NCBI GenBank assembly: GCA_022822905.1
Contig: JAJDYE010000042.1
Location: 1-64,000 of the forward strand
Origin: Acidimicrobiia bacterium
GTDB lineage: Bacteria > Actinomycetota > Acidimicrobiia > Acidimicrobiales > Bin134
Length of the DNA stretch: 64,000 nucleotides
Direction of reading: 5' to 3'
The number at the start of each line of letters is the position of its first letter. The stretch's first letter is position 1. The translations under genes were made by a program, and so were the position numbers. This document shows positions 16,944 to 25,433 of the stretch, piece after piece. The notes under the pieces were generated by a model. That model had not been told where the DNA came from and did not search any database. It was given only the letters and a program-made list of their open reading frames with translations.

Positions 16944-19373
16944 CTAGTAGGCGGGGCGGGTGCCGATGACTTTGGTTTCGGCTAGGCGAGCGATCTCGGA
17001 TGAGTCGAGGCCGAGCACCTCGCGGAGGATCTCCTCATTGTGCTCTCCCAGAGTGGGGGCGGGGCGGCCCAGGCGGTGGTATTGGCCGTTGAACCGGCCG
17101 GGGAAGCTGGGATAGGGCACTCGCCCAACCACCACGTGGTCCATCCACTGTTGGTGGCCCCGAGCGACGAGCTGGGGATTGTCGACCGACTCCCGGCCGC
17201 TGATAACCGGGGCGGCGGGCACACCGGCTTCAAGGAGCTCGTCCACGGCGGCATCCCGGTCCCGATCGGCCACCCATGCGCTGATGGCGGCGTCGATCTC
17301 GTCGTGGTGGGCATGGCGCTCGTCCCGGCTGGCCCACACCACCCAATCCTCACGGCCAAGGAGGCGGGCTAATGCGGGCCATTGGGCATCGTTGTCCACC
17401 GAAATCACCACCCACTGGTCTTCGCCTGGCGCGGCGTAGATGCCCTGGGGGGCGGAGTAGGGCGAACGGTTGCCTTGGCGTTGGAGGAGCTGTCCGTAGG
17501 CGGTCCACTCGATCACCTGCTCGGCTGCCGCATTCAACCCAGCCTCAATCAGGGGAACCTCCACCAGCTGCGCCTCCCCAGTTTGGGCCCGGTGCTCGAG
17601 GGCCAGCAGGGTGGCGAACACCGCGTGCATCCCGCCGAGTTGGTCGCACATTCCCCGGGGCACCAGCGGGCGGCCCTCGGGATCGCCGGTGAGGAAGGCC
17701 AGACCGCTGGCCTGCTCGATGGTCATGGCGAAGCCGGTGCGGTCGCGCCACGGCCCATCGAGCCCGAAGGCGGGCATCCGCACCATGATGGCGTTGGGAT
17801 TCAGCCGGTGAACCTCGTCCCAGTCCAAGCCGAAGTTCTCCACCACCCGGGGGGAGTAGTTCTCGATCACGATGTCGGAGATCTCAACCAGCCGCTTCAC
17901 CTGCGCCAAACCGTCGTCGGTGGACAAGTCCAGCGTCACCGACCGCTTGCCGGTATTGGCCCCGTGGGTAACCGGGCTCCACTCCCACAGGTCCTCGCGT
18001 TGGAGTCCGCTGGCATAGCGCATCCCGTCGCACCGCTGGATGGACTCCACCTTTATGACGTCGGCGCCCAAGGCAGAGTAAAGACACGATGCCACCGGCC
18101 CGGCCCAGAAGGTGGCCAGATCGCAAACTCGGAGTCCGGCCAGCGGGAGTGACGGCTCGGTACGGGCCGGCCGCGGGCCTGAGGCACGACTCGAATCGGC
18201 CGACGCCCCGGCAAGTTCATCGTCGGCTTCTCCCAAAGCAGGAGCGCTCGGCACTGGGCGAGACGGTCGAGAACCGAGCTTGTAGGGCACTCGAGGTTGG
18301 GTGAACCCGCCGGGGTTCTCCACGTAGACGCCCCGCTCGGCAAAGTGGTCGATTTGGGCGACCCGGCTGCCGTCGCCGATAGGGGCCACCGGCACCCTCA
18401 ACAAGGTGGCCTTCTCTACGATCTCATCCACGGTGTGGACTCTGGTGTAGCGAGCGATGCGCTCCCAGACCTCGTTGCGGTTGTCCATCCGGCCGTCACC
18501 GCTGGAGAGCTTCGGATCGTCGGCCATTTCGGGGTCGTCGATGACCACGCAGAAGTCCTTGAACTGCTGGCCGGTGATGGTGCAGAAGCCCACCCAGCCG
18601 TCTTTGGCCTGCTCTATCGAGGGGATTTCGATGGAGCGAGTGGCCCCAGTGCGGGATTCGGGGGCGTAGGTGGCGTAGAGGTGGGCATAGACAATGAAGC
18701 TGGTAGTCATGGCCTCGTAGGCCGAGATGTCCACATGCTCGCCCTGGGCATTGTCCCGTCTGGCAGACATCAGAGCGGCCAGTCCCAGTGCGCCGGCGTT
18801 TGCTGCCGTCAGGAACTCCCCAAGCTTGCCCCCCACTCCGAGGGGCATTTCCCCGGGAATGCCCCGGCTGTGGGTGGAGCCCACCCAGGATTGGAGGGTG
18901 AACTCATTGGCTGGGCGATGGTCCCATGGTCCTCCACGGCCCCAAGGAGAGATCGACAGCAGTATCAAGGATGGATTTCTTTCGACCAACTCGGCGTGGC
19001 CCAATCCCATCGACTCGACGGTCCCGGCCCCCAAATCCTCCACCACCAGATCGGCGGTGCTGGCCAGCTCCAGGAACCGGTCCCGGCCTCCAGGGTCGTC
19101 CACGTCGATCACAGTGCTGCGCTTGCCCGCGTTGAGGAACTGGAAAAACGCCCCGTCACCGGAATCGCCGCCCGCGGGCGAGCCCGAGGCCGACCATGAT
19201 CGCAATCGGTCGCCGCCGGGAGGCTCAATCATGATGACCTCGGCTCCGGCGTCGGCAAACAGCTTGGCGGTGTAGGCCCCACCGATAGTGCGGGTGAGCT
19301 CCAGCACTCGCACCTGATCGAGCACCGCCCCATCAGGGGTGCCCAGCAGGCCTCCCCCGGCCATCTCGGGCAT
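16944..19373 (-). CDS. Double-domain CaiB/BaiF CoA-transferase
   Basis: About 809 aa from ATG 19373 (9 nt after the cyclase stop), twice the usual length. Domain 1 (about 15-380) begins VRVLELTRTIGGAYTAKLFADAGAEV; domain 2 (about 415-800) begins LRVCDLATFWAGPVASCLYSALGADV, so two class III CoA-transferase units are fused in one chain. By alignment to the racemase at 59136-60275, the catalytic Asp is kept in domain 2 (GMCDQLGG) but appears as Glu in domain 1 (KLGEFLTA). Likely moves CoA between carboxylic acids; substrate unknown. Confidence 0.88.
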   Translation of the reverse strand: MPEMAGGGLLGTPDGAVLDQVRVLELTRTIGGAYTAKLFADAGAEVIMIEPPGGDRLRSWSASGSPAGGDSGDGAFFQFLNAGKRSTVIDVDDPGGRDRFLELASTADLVVEDLGAGTVESMGLGHAELVERNPSLILLSISPWGRGGPWDHRPANEFTLQSWVGSTHSRGIPGEMPLGVGGKLGEFLTAANAGALGLAALMSARRDNAQGEHVDISAYEAMTTSFIVYAHLYATYAPESRTGATRSIEIPSIEQAKDGWVGFCTITGQQFKDFCVVIDDPEMADDPKLSSGDGRMDNRNEVWERIARYTRVHTVDEIVEKATLLRVPVAPIGDGSRVAQIDHFAERGVYVENPGGFTQPRVPYKLGSRPSRPVPSAPALGEADDELAGASADSSRASGPRPARTEPSLPLAGLRVCDLATFWAGPVASCLYSALGADVIKVESIQRCDGMRYASGLQREDLWEWSPVTHGANTGKRSVTLDLSTDDGLAQVKRLVEISDIVIENYSPRVVENFGLDWDEVHRLNPNAIMVRMPAFGLDGPWRDRTGFAMTIEQASGLAFLTGDPEGRPLVPRGMCDQLGGMHAVFATLLALEHRAQTGEAQLVEVPLIEAGLNAAAEQVIEWTAYGQLLQRQGNRSPYSAPQGIYAAPGEDQWVVISVDNDAQWPALARLLGREDWVVWASRDERHAHHDEIDAAISAWVADRDRDAAVDELLEAGVPAAPVISGRESVDNPQLVARGHQQWMDHVVVGRVPYPSFPGRFNGQYHRLGRPAPTLGEHNEEILREVLGLDSSEIARLAETKVIGTRPAY

Positions 19374-19381
19374 GGGCAGAG

Positions 19382-20284
19382 CTACCCGATGACCACAGGG
19401 TTGATCGGGCTGCCGGTGGCCCCTGTGACGTTCAGCGGGGACACGGTCATGAAGCCCTCGTGGCACCCGTCGGCGGCCATCTCGGAGAAGTTCAAGAACT
19501 CCAGCATGTAGATGCCCGCGCCCACCAGCAGGATCTTGTGGACGGTGAGGAAGTCGTTCTCGTCGAACGGGATGACCTCGATGGCCGCGTTGTCGGACCC
19601 CACGGCCACGACATCCTTGTCAGCCAGCCACCTGGCACCGTCGTTGTTGATGCCGGGCTGGGCGAACGGCTGCTCAGCGGTGGGGTCGGCCTCGATCGAC
19701 CACCACATGTCGAGGTAGCCGGTGCGGATCAATACGATGTCGCCGGCTCGCACCGGTGTGCCCTGGGCCTCGGCGCAGGCGGCCATGTCGGCCCCGCTGA
19801 TCGGCGTGCCAGCTTCCAGCCACTTGTCGGCGCCCATGTGGGCCACCATGTCGAGCAGCACGGCCCGTCCGGCGATGGCGCCCACCTTCTCGATGCCGAG
19901 GCGAGATGCCCCGGTATGGGTCTTCATGGCCTCCTTGGAGAAGCCGTTGTAGTGCTGGTCTTGGCCGTACACGTGGCACAAGGCATCCATGTGGCTCGTG
20001 GTGTGCGAAGCGAACACCAGCACGTCCTCGTGGGCCCCGGTGCCAGCGTGGCAGCCGTAGGCCTCGTAGATGCCCTCGTCGGAGGCATTTTGGAGGGTCA
20101 ACCGCATAGGCGTTCCCCGGTAGTCCATGATGGGCACGCCCTGCGACTGGATGGGAATGCCCAGCGGGTACACCTTGCCGGTGGTGATCGACGCACTGGC
20201 CTGCTTCACCACGTCGGGGGTGAGCAGGTTCAGTGCCCCCCGCTCATCCTCGTCGCCCCATCTTCCCCAGTTGTTCTCTGCCAT
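19382..20284 (-). CDS. Cyclase family protein (kynurenine formamidase-like)
   Basis: 300 aa. The metal-binding motif HTTSHMDALCHV fits the HxGTHxDxPxH pattern of the family with Ser for Gly. Members hydrolyse cyclic or formylated amides and related compounds; in this catabolic setting the substrate may be a ring intermediate, which is inference. It precedes and is probably co-transcribed with the double CoA-transferase. Confidence 0.88.
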   Translation of the reverse strand: MAENNWGRWGDEDERGALNLLTPDVVKQASASITTGKVYPLGIPIQSQGVPIMDYRGTPMRLTLQNASDEGIYEAYGCHAGTGAHEDVLVFASHTTSHMDALCHVYGQDQHYNGFSKEAMKTHTGASRLGIEKVGAIAGRAVLLDMVAHMGADKWLEAGTPISGADMAACAEAQGTPVRAGDIVLIRTGYLDMWWSIEADPTAEQPFAQPGINNDGARWLADKDVVAVGSDNAAIEVIPFDENDFLTVHKILLVGAGIYMLEFLNFSEMAADGCHEGFMTVSPLNVTGATGSPINPVVIG

Positions 20285-20317
20285 GGCCGAGACTCTAGTG
20301 ATGCGGATGCCGTCCGG

Positions 20318-21004
20318 TCATCCCTTGGAGGCAGACGGCGGGTTCATGCCGAGGCCTTTCAGGCTCTGTTCAATTAGCGGCATCATGCCGGGGAAGCCAG
20401 GGATACGGCGCAGGCGGCGGTCGAGGTACAGGGCGACCATTAAGAGGGTGAGGATGGAAAGCCCCCAGTTAACCCCCAGGCGGATGAGCACAAACTTGTT
20501 GATCGACGCGTTCTGGAGCAGCCAGATGTCGAAGCCGACGCTGGCGAATACCACCAGTGCCACCCCGATGGAGATTTGGCGGGTAGCCGCTCGATATTCA
20601 GGGTGGGCCTTGGTGTCACGATCTAGTGGAACGAGGTAGGGCAGGGCGTAGCCAACACCGTTGCGCCTCATAGCTGCCGATATCAGCAAAGCCAACGCAG
20701 CCAGGCCCTTGGCCGAGATACCGATGCCGAAGTACACCTCTTCGCTGTCGTAGATGATGCCCAGGGTGCCCCGGATCAGCAGGTACACCACGATGATCGG
20801 CATCACCCGCCCGAGGGGCAAACCCCGGCGGTGCCGGCTGATCTGGGCCTTGATGGCCCACAGCGTCATGGCCGCAATGGCATAGGCCAACCCGGCCACG
20901 CTGTTAAGCACCAGGAACAGCACGATGGGCATGTACTGGTCGAACACATCGGCCCGAGTGGGTACCGAAGGCGTGGGTGCCGGGCGGGATGCGTCGTCGG
21001 CCAT
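20318..21004 (-). CDS. Integral membrane protein, VC0807/DUF3159-like
   Basis: About 228 aa from ATG 21004; the open frame upstream overlaps the next gene. Five hydrophobic segments (about 25-50, 66-88, 92-116, 150-172, 178-205) are separated by basic loops. The pattern of short loops and Arg-rich turns resembles the VC0807/DUF3159 septation-protein-A-like group, but this is a weak resemblance. Located between an MPI-N type protein and the cyclase, all minus strand. Confidence 0.65.
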   Translation of the reverse strand: MADDASRPAPTPSVPTRADVFDQYMPIVLFLVLNSVAGLAYAIAAMTLWAIKAQISRHRRGLPLGRVMPIIVVYLLIRGTLGIIYDSEEVYFGIGISAKGLAALALLISAAMRRNGVGYALPYLVPLDRDTKAHPEYRAATRQISIGVALVVFASVGFDIWLLQNASINKFVLIRLGVNWGLSILTLLMVALYLDRRLRRIPGFPGMMPLIEQSLKGLGMNPPSASKG

Positions 21005-21024
21005 GGGCAGGGTGCTCGGCGGCT

Positions 21025-21762
21025 CTAGCGGGACAGGGCGAACCACGCTTGGGCAGCGTCGGCGTCGCCGAAGGTCTCCACGCCCGGGCTGTCCAGCCCG
21101 ATGCGCTCCCACGACAGCAACAGCAGGTCGGTGCCGCTGGCCCGCACTGCCGCGTCGCCCTTGGCGTGCTCGAAGCTCATCTTGATGCGGCCGCCGTTGT
21201 TCACCAGCAGCCATTCCCCGTCGCCGTCGGTGCGGTGCAGATGCAAACTGGCGTCGGGCAGGGTCATGTCCCAGTTGGCTACCGCGAAGGGCAGCACTAC
21301 CTCGAACAGCTCGCTTACTCCGTCGGCGGCCAGGTCGGAATCGATGGTGCCGGGCTGGCCGAAGGCAGCTTCGGCGTCCCAGCGGTGAACGGCGGTCTCA
21401 TGGGCCATGCGCCGGAAGTAAAAGGCCATGGTGTTCTGACCGGCCCAGCTCCACACCGCCTCGTTGGGGTCGGCCCCATCCAGCGCCTCTTGCACAAAGC
21501 GGTGGCCCTCCTCGAACCACTCCACGATGGCATCGCCCTCGGGGGGACGGGGGATCTCATCGGCGGGGATCATCTCGGTGGCTCGCTCGGCCACGTGTCG
21601 GCCCACCGAGCGGTACACCCGGCCCACGTGGGCCAGCAGCTTGTGCATCGTCCATCCCGGGCACGACGGCACTGCGGCGTCGATGTTCCTCCGCCCGGCC
21701 GCGGCGATGGCCTCGCCGTCGGACCGCAGGGCTTGCTGATAGACGGCTCGGTAGATGCTCAT
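21025..21762 (-). CDS. Maleylpyruvate isomerase N-terminal-like / TIGR03083 protein
   Basis: 245 aa from ATG 21762. Contains CPGWTMHKLLAHVGRVYRSV at about 33-52 and MAHETAVHRWDAE near 120-132, the two His-bearing helices of the DinB/MPI-N four-helix fold, followed by a C-terminal SCP2-like half (WLLVNNGGRIKMSFE). In this family the motif binds a divalent metal and acts in thiol-dependent (mycothiol) isomerase or transferase reactions. Specific activity not identifiable. Confidence 0.85.
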   Translation of the reverse strand: MSIYRAVYQQALRSDGEAIAAAGRRNIDAAVPSCPGWTMHKLLAHVGRVYRSVGRHVAERATEMIPADEIPRPPEGDAIVEWFEEGHRFVQEALDGADPNEAVWSWAGQNTMAFYFRRMAHETAVHRWDAEAAFGQPGTIDSDLAADGVSELFEVVLPFAVANWDMTLPDASLHLHRTDGDGEWLLVNNGGRIKMSFEHAKGDAAVRASGTDLLLLSWERIGLDSPGVETFGDADAAQAWFALSR

Positions 21763-21809
21763 GGCGCGACGGTACCAATACCAAGTGGTCGGATAACTAG
21801 ATTGAGGCC

Positions 21810-22214
21810 ATGATCGAAGCCAATTGGGACCTCGACGCGCTCCGAGCCTTCCTCCACATCTTGGGCGCATCGGTGTGGGTGGGGGGCCAAGTAGTGGTAG
21901 CGGCCCTAGTGCCAGCCCTGCGCAAGGTGGGGCCAGAGGCCACTCAGGCCGCAGCCCAGCAGTTCGGAAGGGTGGCGTGGCCGTTCTTCGCCCTGTCGGT
22001 GATCACCGGGCTTTGGAACATCTTCGAAGTGGAATTCGCGGATGCAGCCACGAGCTACCACGTGACCTTCGGCGTCAAGTTCGTGCTGGTGATCGCCACC
22101 GGGCTGGCTGCCTGGCTCCACACCAAGGCCACCGAGCGCCGTCATATCGCCATGCTGGGCTCGGTGGCAGGCGTTACCGCTATCGCCGCCCTGCTGTTAG
22201 GCGTGACCCTGTAA
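21810..22214 (+). CDS. CopD-like four-helix membrane protein
   Basis: 134 aa. Helix 1 carries RAFLHILGASVWVGGQV, the His-Gly pattern of CopD/DUF2269-type membrane domains; three more hydrophobic segments follow (about 55-75, 84-105, 112-132). CopD domains are linked to copper transfer, but this short stand-alone version has no CopC partner here. Divergent from the MPI-N protein (47 bp). Confidence 0.7.
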   Translation: MIEANWDLDALRAFLHILGASVWVGGQVVVAALVPALRKVGPEATQAAAQQFGRVAWPFFALSVITGLWNIFEVEFADAATSYHVTFGVKFVLVIATGLAAWLHTKATERRHIAMLGSVAGVTAIAALLLGVTL

Positions 22215-22226
22215 GCAGGTCTCTGA

Positions 22227-23414
22227 TCAGAAATCGCCGTCGCCGAAAACCTCGGGAAGGGTGAAGTCGAACCCCACCTCGAAGGCGGCCCGAGCCCCGA
22301 ACAGGGAGTCCATCGCCGCGCTGGCTATCTCATAGGCGGCCCGGACCTCGACGAGTGCCCCCGTGCCGATCAACGCTTGGGCCTCGATCAAGGCGTCGGC
22401 GGCCACCGCCCGGTTCTCAACCAGCAGGGCATCGACCGCGTCGCAGGCCACCTGGGCCCGGCGCCGGAACTCCTTGGCCTCGATGACGACGTCTCGGGCG
22501 GTGTCGTAGACATCCGTCGGGGTCTCCGAGTCGCTGAACGAATACGCCAGGGCTGATGCGGAGTGGACGTCGTCGGTGCTGTCGCGGTCGCCCGCGACAA
22601 CTTGAATCTCGAAAGCAGTGGCAGTGGCCGCGACCAGGTTGATCCGGGCCTCGGCCAAAGCGGCCCACAGATCGTCGGCCACCGCCGCGTTGTACGCCGT
22701 TCGGGTTACGGCCAGCGAGGTCAGCGCGGAGCGATACTTGCCGACAGACGACGAGTTGATGTCATCGTCCACCGCGGTCTTGAGATCGGCGGCCAGGGCG
22801 GTTTGGGAGGCGGCCTCCAACTCCTTGAGATAGGCGGTTCGAGCATTGGCCAGCAAGATGAGGGCCTCGTCCACGTCTCGATAGGCCTGACGGGCATCGG
22901 CCAAAACAGTGAGGGTCTGGGCCATCTTCACGTAGCCGGCTTCATCGGAGTCCAGATCGGCATCCCTCTCCCGTTCTTCCACCAAGGCGACCAGGGCGCT
23001 GGCCAAGTGCCCGGAGAACTCGCTCTTCTCTTCCGTTTCCCCGTCGGCGGCATCGGTATCTCCAGCCCCCGCGCCGACAATGGCGCTGGTGGGCGAGTCG
23101 GACGCGGCGAAGGCGGCGGTCACCTCGGCCAGCGTGCTGCGGGCGGCATCGGCATAGGAGGCAACCGCCCCTTTGGCCCGCAGGGCCTCGGCCATGGCCA
23201 GCACTGCGGCCTTGTCTGCATCGTGGGCAGAGGCGTCGGCCTCATCGTTCCATCCGGCGATATCAGCGAAGAAGCCAGCCCGCTGGGCGGCATCGGCCGC
23301 CTCCCCTATATGAGCACAGGCGCTGCGCAATGCCTCCACCGCCCCGGCGAGGTAGCGGGAGTCGGAGATGACGCCCCCGGCAGAAAACTCCGTCTCGACA
23401 GCCGGTTCAGCCAT
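22227..23414 (-). CDS. Ala-rich helical protein of unknown function
   Basis: 395 aa, very rich in Ala, Asp and Glu, with repeated amphipathic helices of 25-35 residues (for example AVEALRSACAHIGEAADAA and VLADARQAYRDVDEALILL). There is an acidic disordered insert at about 115-130. No signal peptide, Cys pattern or catalytic motif. The second half repeats a theme of tyrosine-bearing helices (ARTAYLKEL, TRTAYNAAV, VRAAYEIAS). I do not recognise it. Divergent from the FNT transporter, 32 bp apart. Confidence 0.7.
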   Translation of the reverse strand: MAEPAVETEFSAGGVISDSRYLAGAVEALRSACAHIGEAADAAQRAGFFADIAGWNDEADASAHDADKAAVLAMAEALRAKGAVASYADAARSTLAEVTAAFAASDSPTSAIVGAGAGDTDAADGETEEKSEFSGHLASALVALVEERERDADLDSDEAGYVKMAQTLTVLADARQAYRDVDEALILLANARTAYLKELEAASQTALAADLKTAVDDDINSSSVGKYRSALTSLAVTRTAYNAAVADDLWAALAEARINLVAATATAFEIQVVAGDRDSTDDVHSASALAYSFSDSETPTDVYDTARDVVIEAKEFRRRAQVACDAVDALLVENRAVAADALIEAQALIGTGALVEVRAAYEIASAAMDSLFGARAAFEVGFDFTLPEVFGDGDF

Positions 23415-23446
23415 GTCCTACACGGTAGTTGAGTAAGAATAGGGAT

Positions 23447-24265
23447 ATGTCAGAAGCCCTGAGCCCGGAGGAGATTGCCCGGAAGATCAAACGGGCCGGA
23501 ATCGGCAAGGCCAAGTTCGATCTGGCCCAGACCACAATCCTCGGCATAATGGCCGGCGCGTTCATCGCCCTGGGCGGCGTGTTCGCCCTGACCATCGCGG
23601 TCAGCCCGGAGCTGGGAACCGGCCCGGCCCGACTGCTCATCGGTGTGGGCTTCTCGCTGGGGCTGTTCTTGGTGGTGGTTACCGGGTCGGAGCTGTTCAC
23701 CGGCAACAACCTGATGGTGGCCAGCTTCTTCAGCCGGCGCATCAGCGGGCGCGACCTCTCGCGCAACTGGGCGCTGGCCTTCGTGGCCAACCTCATCGGC
23801 GCTCTGGTGATCGTGTTTCTGCTCTACTTCAGCCGATGGTGGGCCCAGGCCGACTACTCGTTCTCGGCGCGGACCATCCAGATCGCCAACGACAAGGTAA
23901 ACCTGTCGTTCGGCACCGCGTTCGTGCGGGGGCTGCTGGCCAACATGCTGGTGTGCTTGGCGGTGTGGATGGCGGTGGCCGGCCGCTCGCTGGTGGACAA
24001 GATGATAGGCATCATCCTGCCCATCACCGCCTTCGTGGCCGCCGGCTTCGAGCACAGCATCGCCAACATGTTCTTCCTGCCGCTGGGCTGGCTGGTGTCC
24101 ACCGATGCCGACGCCCTGGCCGCCGCCGGCCTCACCACTGATGAGATCGACCGCCTCAACTTCGGCTGGGTGGCCCACAACCTGATCGCCGTCACCCTCG
24201 GCAATATCATCGGCGGTGCCCTCGTCGGCCTCACCAACTGGACCGTCTATCTAAGACGGCAGTAA
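23447..24265 (+). CDS. Formate/nitrite transporter (FNT) family channel
   Basis: 272 aa from ATG 23447. Six membrane segments with GFSLGLFLVVVTGSELFTGNNL and FAVANxxG-like FVANLIGAL repeats characteristic of FNT pentameric anion channels (formate, nitrite, hydrosulfide). The last 13 codons are duplicated 1.37 kb downstream at 25600-25638, with the XRE/Fic module in between. This suggests that the 3' end is an integration target and that the present C-terminus may have come from the element. Confidence 0.9.
   Translation: MSEALSPEEIARKIKRAGIGKAKFDLAQTTILGIMAGAFIALGGVFALTIAVSPELGTGPARLLIGVGFSLGLFLVVVTGSELFTGNNLMVASFFSRRISGRDLSRNWALAFVANLIGALVIVFLLYFSRWWAQADYSFSARTIQIANDKVNLSFGTAFVRGLLANMLVCLAVWMAVAGRSLVDKMIGIILPITAFVAAGFEHSIANMFFLPLGWLVSTDADALAAAGLTTDEIDRLNFGWVAHNLIAVTLGNIIGGALVGLTNWTVYLRRQ
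24227..24265 (+). repeat. Left 39-bp direct repeat (FNT 3' end)
   Basis: The last 39 bp of the FNT gene, from the Gly-Leu-Thr-Asn codons to the stop. The copy at 25600-25638 matches 35 of 39 positions, all differences being silent or in the stop codon. Sequence similarity ends at the repeat borders on both sides. It behaves like an attachment-site repeat (attL) bounding the XRE/Fic module. Confidence 0.75.
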
Positions 24266-24290
24266 ATAAACAGGTTATGACCTGTTTATT
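24265..24290. promoter_or_regulatory. Operator O1, perfect 11-bp palindrome
   Basis: Arms AATAAACAGGT and ACCTGTTTATT with a 4-nt spacer. The core AACAG-N8-CTGTT recurs in O2 and O3. O1 overlaps the FNT stop codon. Centre-to-centre distance to O2 is 33 bp, about three helical turns, as expected for cooperative repressor dimers. Could double as the FNT terminator, though no T-run follows. Confidence 0.65.
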
Positions 24291-24294
24291 GCGA

Positions 24295-24323
24295 TTGATA
24301 CTACAGGGATTAACCTGTACCCT
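24295..24323 (+). promoter_or_regulatory. Promoter and operator O2 of the XRE/Fic module
   Basis: TTGATA (24295-24300), 17 bp, TACCCT (24318-24323) form a plausible sigma-70 promoter. Between and over the -10 lies O2, TACAG-N8-CTGTA (24302-24319). A repressor bound there would block polymerase, fitting autorepression by the XRE protein. The GTG start at 24331 lies only 7 nt after the -10, so the message would be leaderless or nearly so. Confidence 0.55.
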
Positions 24324-24330
24324 ATGTCGT

Positions 24331-24801
24331 GTGCAGAATTCCGAACTGGCCCGCAACCGCCTAGACGACCGACTCAAGACTATCCCCTCCCCTGGCGACT
24401 TGGCTCGCCCCCACAAAGGGTGGATCCGGGCTATTCGCGACGCCCTCGGCATGAGCGCCAGTGAGCTGGCCTCCCGAGTGGGAGTCCGCCAGCAGACCAT
24501 CAGCGAAATCGAACGCAGCGAGCAGCACGACACCATCCGACTGAAGACCCTGGAGAGCGTCGCCCAGGCCATGAACTGCCAACTGGTCTACGCCCTCATC
24601 CCCGACACCACCCTCGAGGAAATCCTCATGAACCAAGCCAGGCACAGAGCAATTCAGCATCTAGAAGCAATTTCGCAGCACAGCCGGCTCGAAGATCAAG
24701 CTGTCAGCAACAAAGAACTAGCCGACCAAATCGAAGAGTTGGCTGTTCTACTCGCTGGGCGGCGTGGTCTGTGGACTGAGGAGCCAGTCGCCTCACAGTG
24801 A
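24331..24801 (+). CDS. Mobile mystery protein A (XRE-family regulator)
   Basis: 156 aa from GTG 24331; the frame is open to 24277 but that would span both operators. The helix-turn-helix reads MSASELASRVGVRQQTISEIERSE with the following DTIRLKTLESVAQAMNCQLVYALIP, the signature of the TIGR02612 family ('mobile mystery protein A'), which always precedes a Fic partner. Likely represses its own operon through O1-O3 and may act as antitoxin. It overlaps the Fic gene by 4 nt (GTGA). Confidence 0.88.
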   Translation: MQNSELARNRLDDRLKTIPSPGDLARPHKGWIRAIRDALGMSASELASRVGVRQQTISEIERSEQHDTIRLKTLESVAQAMNCQLVYALIPDTTLEEILMNQARHRAIQHLEAISQHSRLEDQAVSNKELADQIEELAVLLAGRRGLWTEEPVASQ

Positions 24802-25385
24802 CCGATGCCCTAATGCCCATAGGAGAAGGCCACACTGAGCTTTCTCCTGAAGATCACGATGGATTGATCCCGAGCTACATCGCAACCCGAGGCGACCTAT
24901 ACGACGCGGAGCAGCGAAACATCGCCCAGGCCCTGCTGCGCCGCCCTCCGCGAACAGACGAATTGCTCGACGACAAGTATCTCCGCGACCTGCATAACGC
25001 TATGTTCGGCCAAGTCTGGAATTGGGCCGGCCAATACCGAACGCGTGAGACGAACATCGGCATCGAGCCCACCCAGATCGCCGTTGCCGTGCGCTCGCTC
25101 ACCGACGACGTCACCTGGTGGATCGACTCGGAGACTTTCGCTATCGACGAAATCGCCGTTCGATTCCACCACCGACTCGTCGCCATCCACCCGTTCCGTA
25201 ACGGCAACGGACGCCACGGCCGCGTCGCCGCCGACTACCTAGCTCGCGCCCTCGGCACCAAGCCTTTCACTTGGGGCCGCTTCCTCGACCTAACCACCAG
25301 CGGCCTCCGCAAGGCCTACCAATCCGCTTTGCAACACGCCGACGCTGGAGCGATCAAGCCACTCCTAACTTTCGCCCGCAGCTGA
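24798..25385 (+). CDS. Mobile mystery protein B (Fic domain AMP-transferase)
   Basis: 195 aa. The complete Fic motif HPFRNGNGRHGR lies at 131-142, including the catalytic His and the nucleotide-binding Arg. The N-terminal LIPSYIATRGDLYDAEQRNI block is typical of TIGR02613. Fic enzymes usually AMPylate protein targets; whether this pair is a true toxin-antitoxin or a signalling pair is not known. GTG start coupled to the XRE gene. Confidence 0.92.
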   Translation: MTDALMPIGEGHTELSPEDHDGLIPSYIATRGDLYDAEQRNIAQALLRRPPRTDELLDDKYLRDLHNAMFGQVWNWAGQYRTRETNIGIEPTQIAVAVRSLTDDVTWWIDSETFAIDEIAVRFHHRLVAIHPFRNGNGRHGRVAADYLARALGTKPFTWGRFLDLTTSGLRKAYQSALQHADAGAIKPLLTFARS

Positions 25386-25392
25386 TCAGAAC

Positions 25393-25418
25393 GTACGCCC
25401 ATTCGTCAGTGGGCGAAC
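25393..25418 (+). terminator. Hairpin after the Fic gene
   Basis: Nine-base arms (GTACGCCCA / TGGGCGAAC) with one mismatch and an 8-nt loop, 8 nt after the fic stop. No clear T-run follows, so termination is only likely. Confidence 0.4.
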
Positions 25419-25433
25419 AGCTTGTTACCTGTT
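25416..25433. promoter_or_regulatory. Operator O3
   Basis: AACAG-N8-CTGTT, the same arms as O1, overlapping the hairpin end and the TTG at 25432. It places the Phd-like frame, or the right end of the element, under the same regulator as the XRE/Fic operon. Confidence 0.5.

Noticed and set aside
24265-24290. Simple rho-independent terminator of the FNT gene
   Set aside because: The stem is AT-rich with no T-run, and its core recurs twice more as a spaced operator, so a regulatory role is the better reading.
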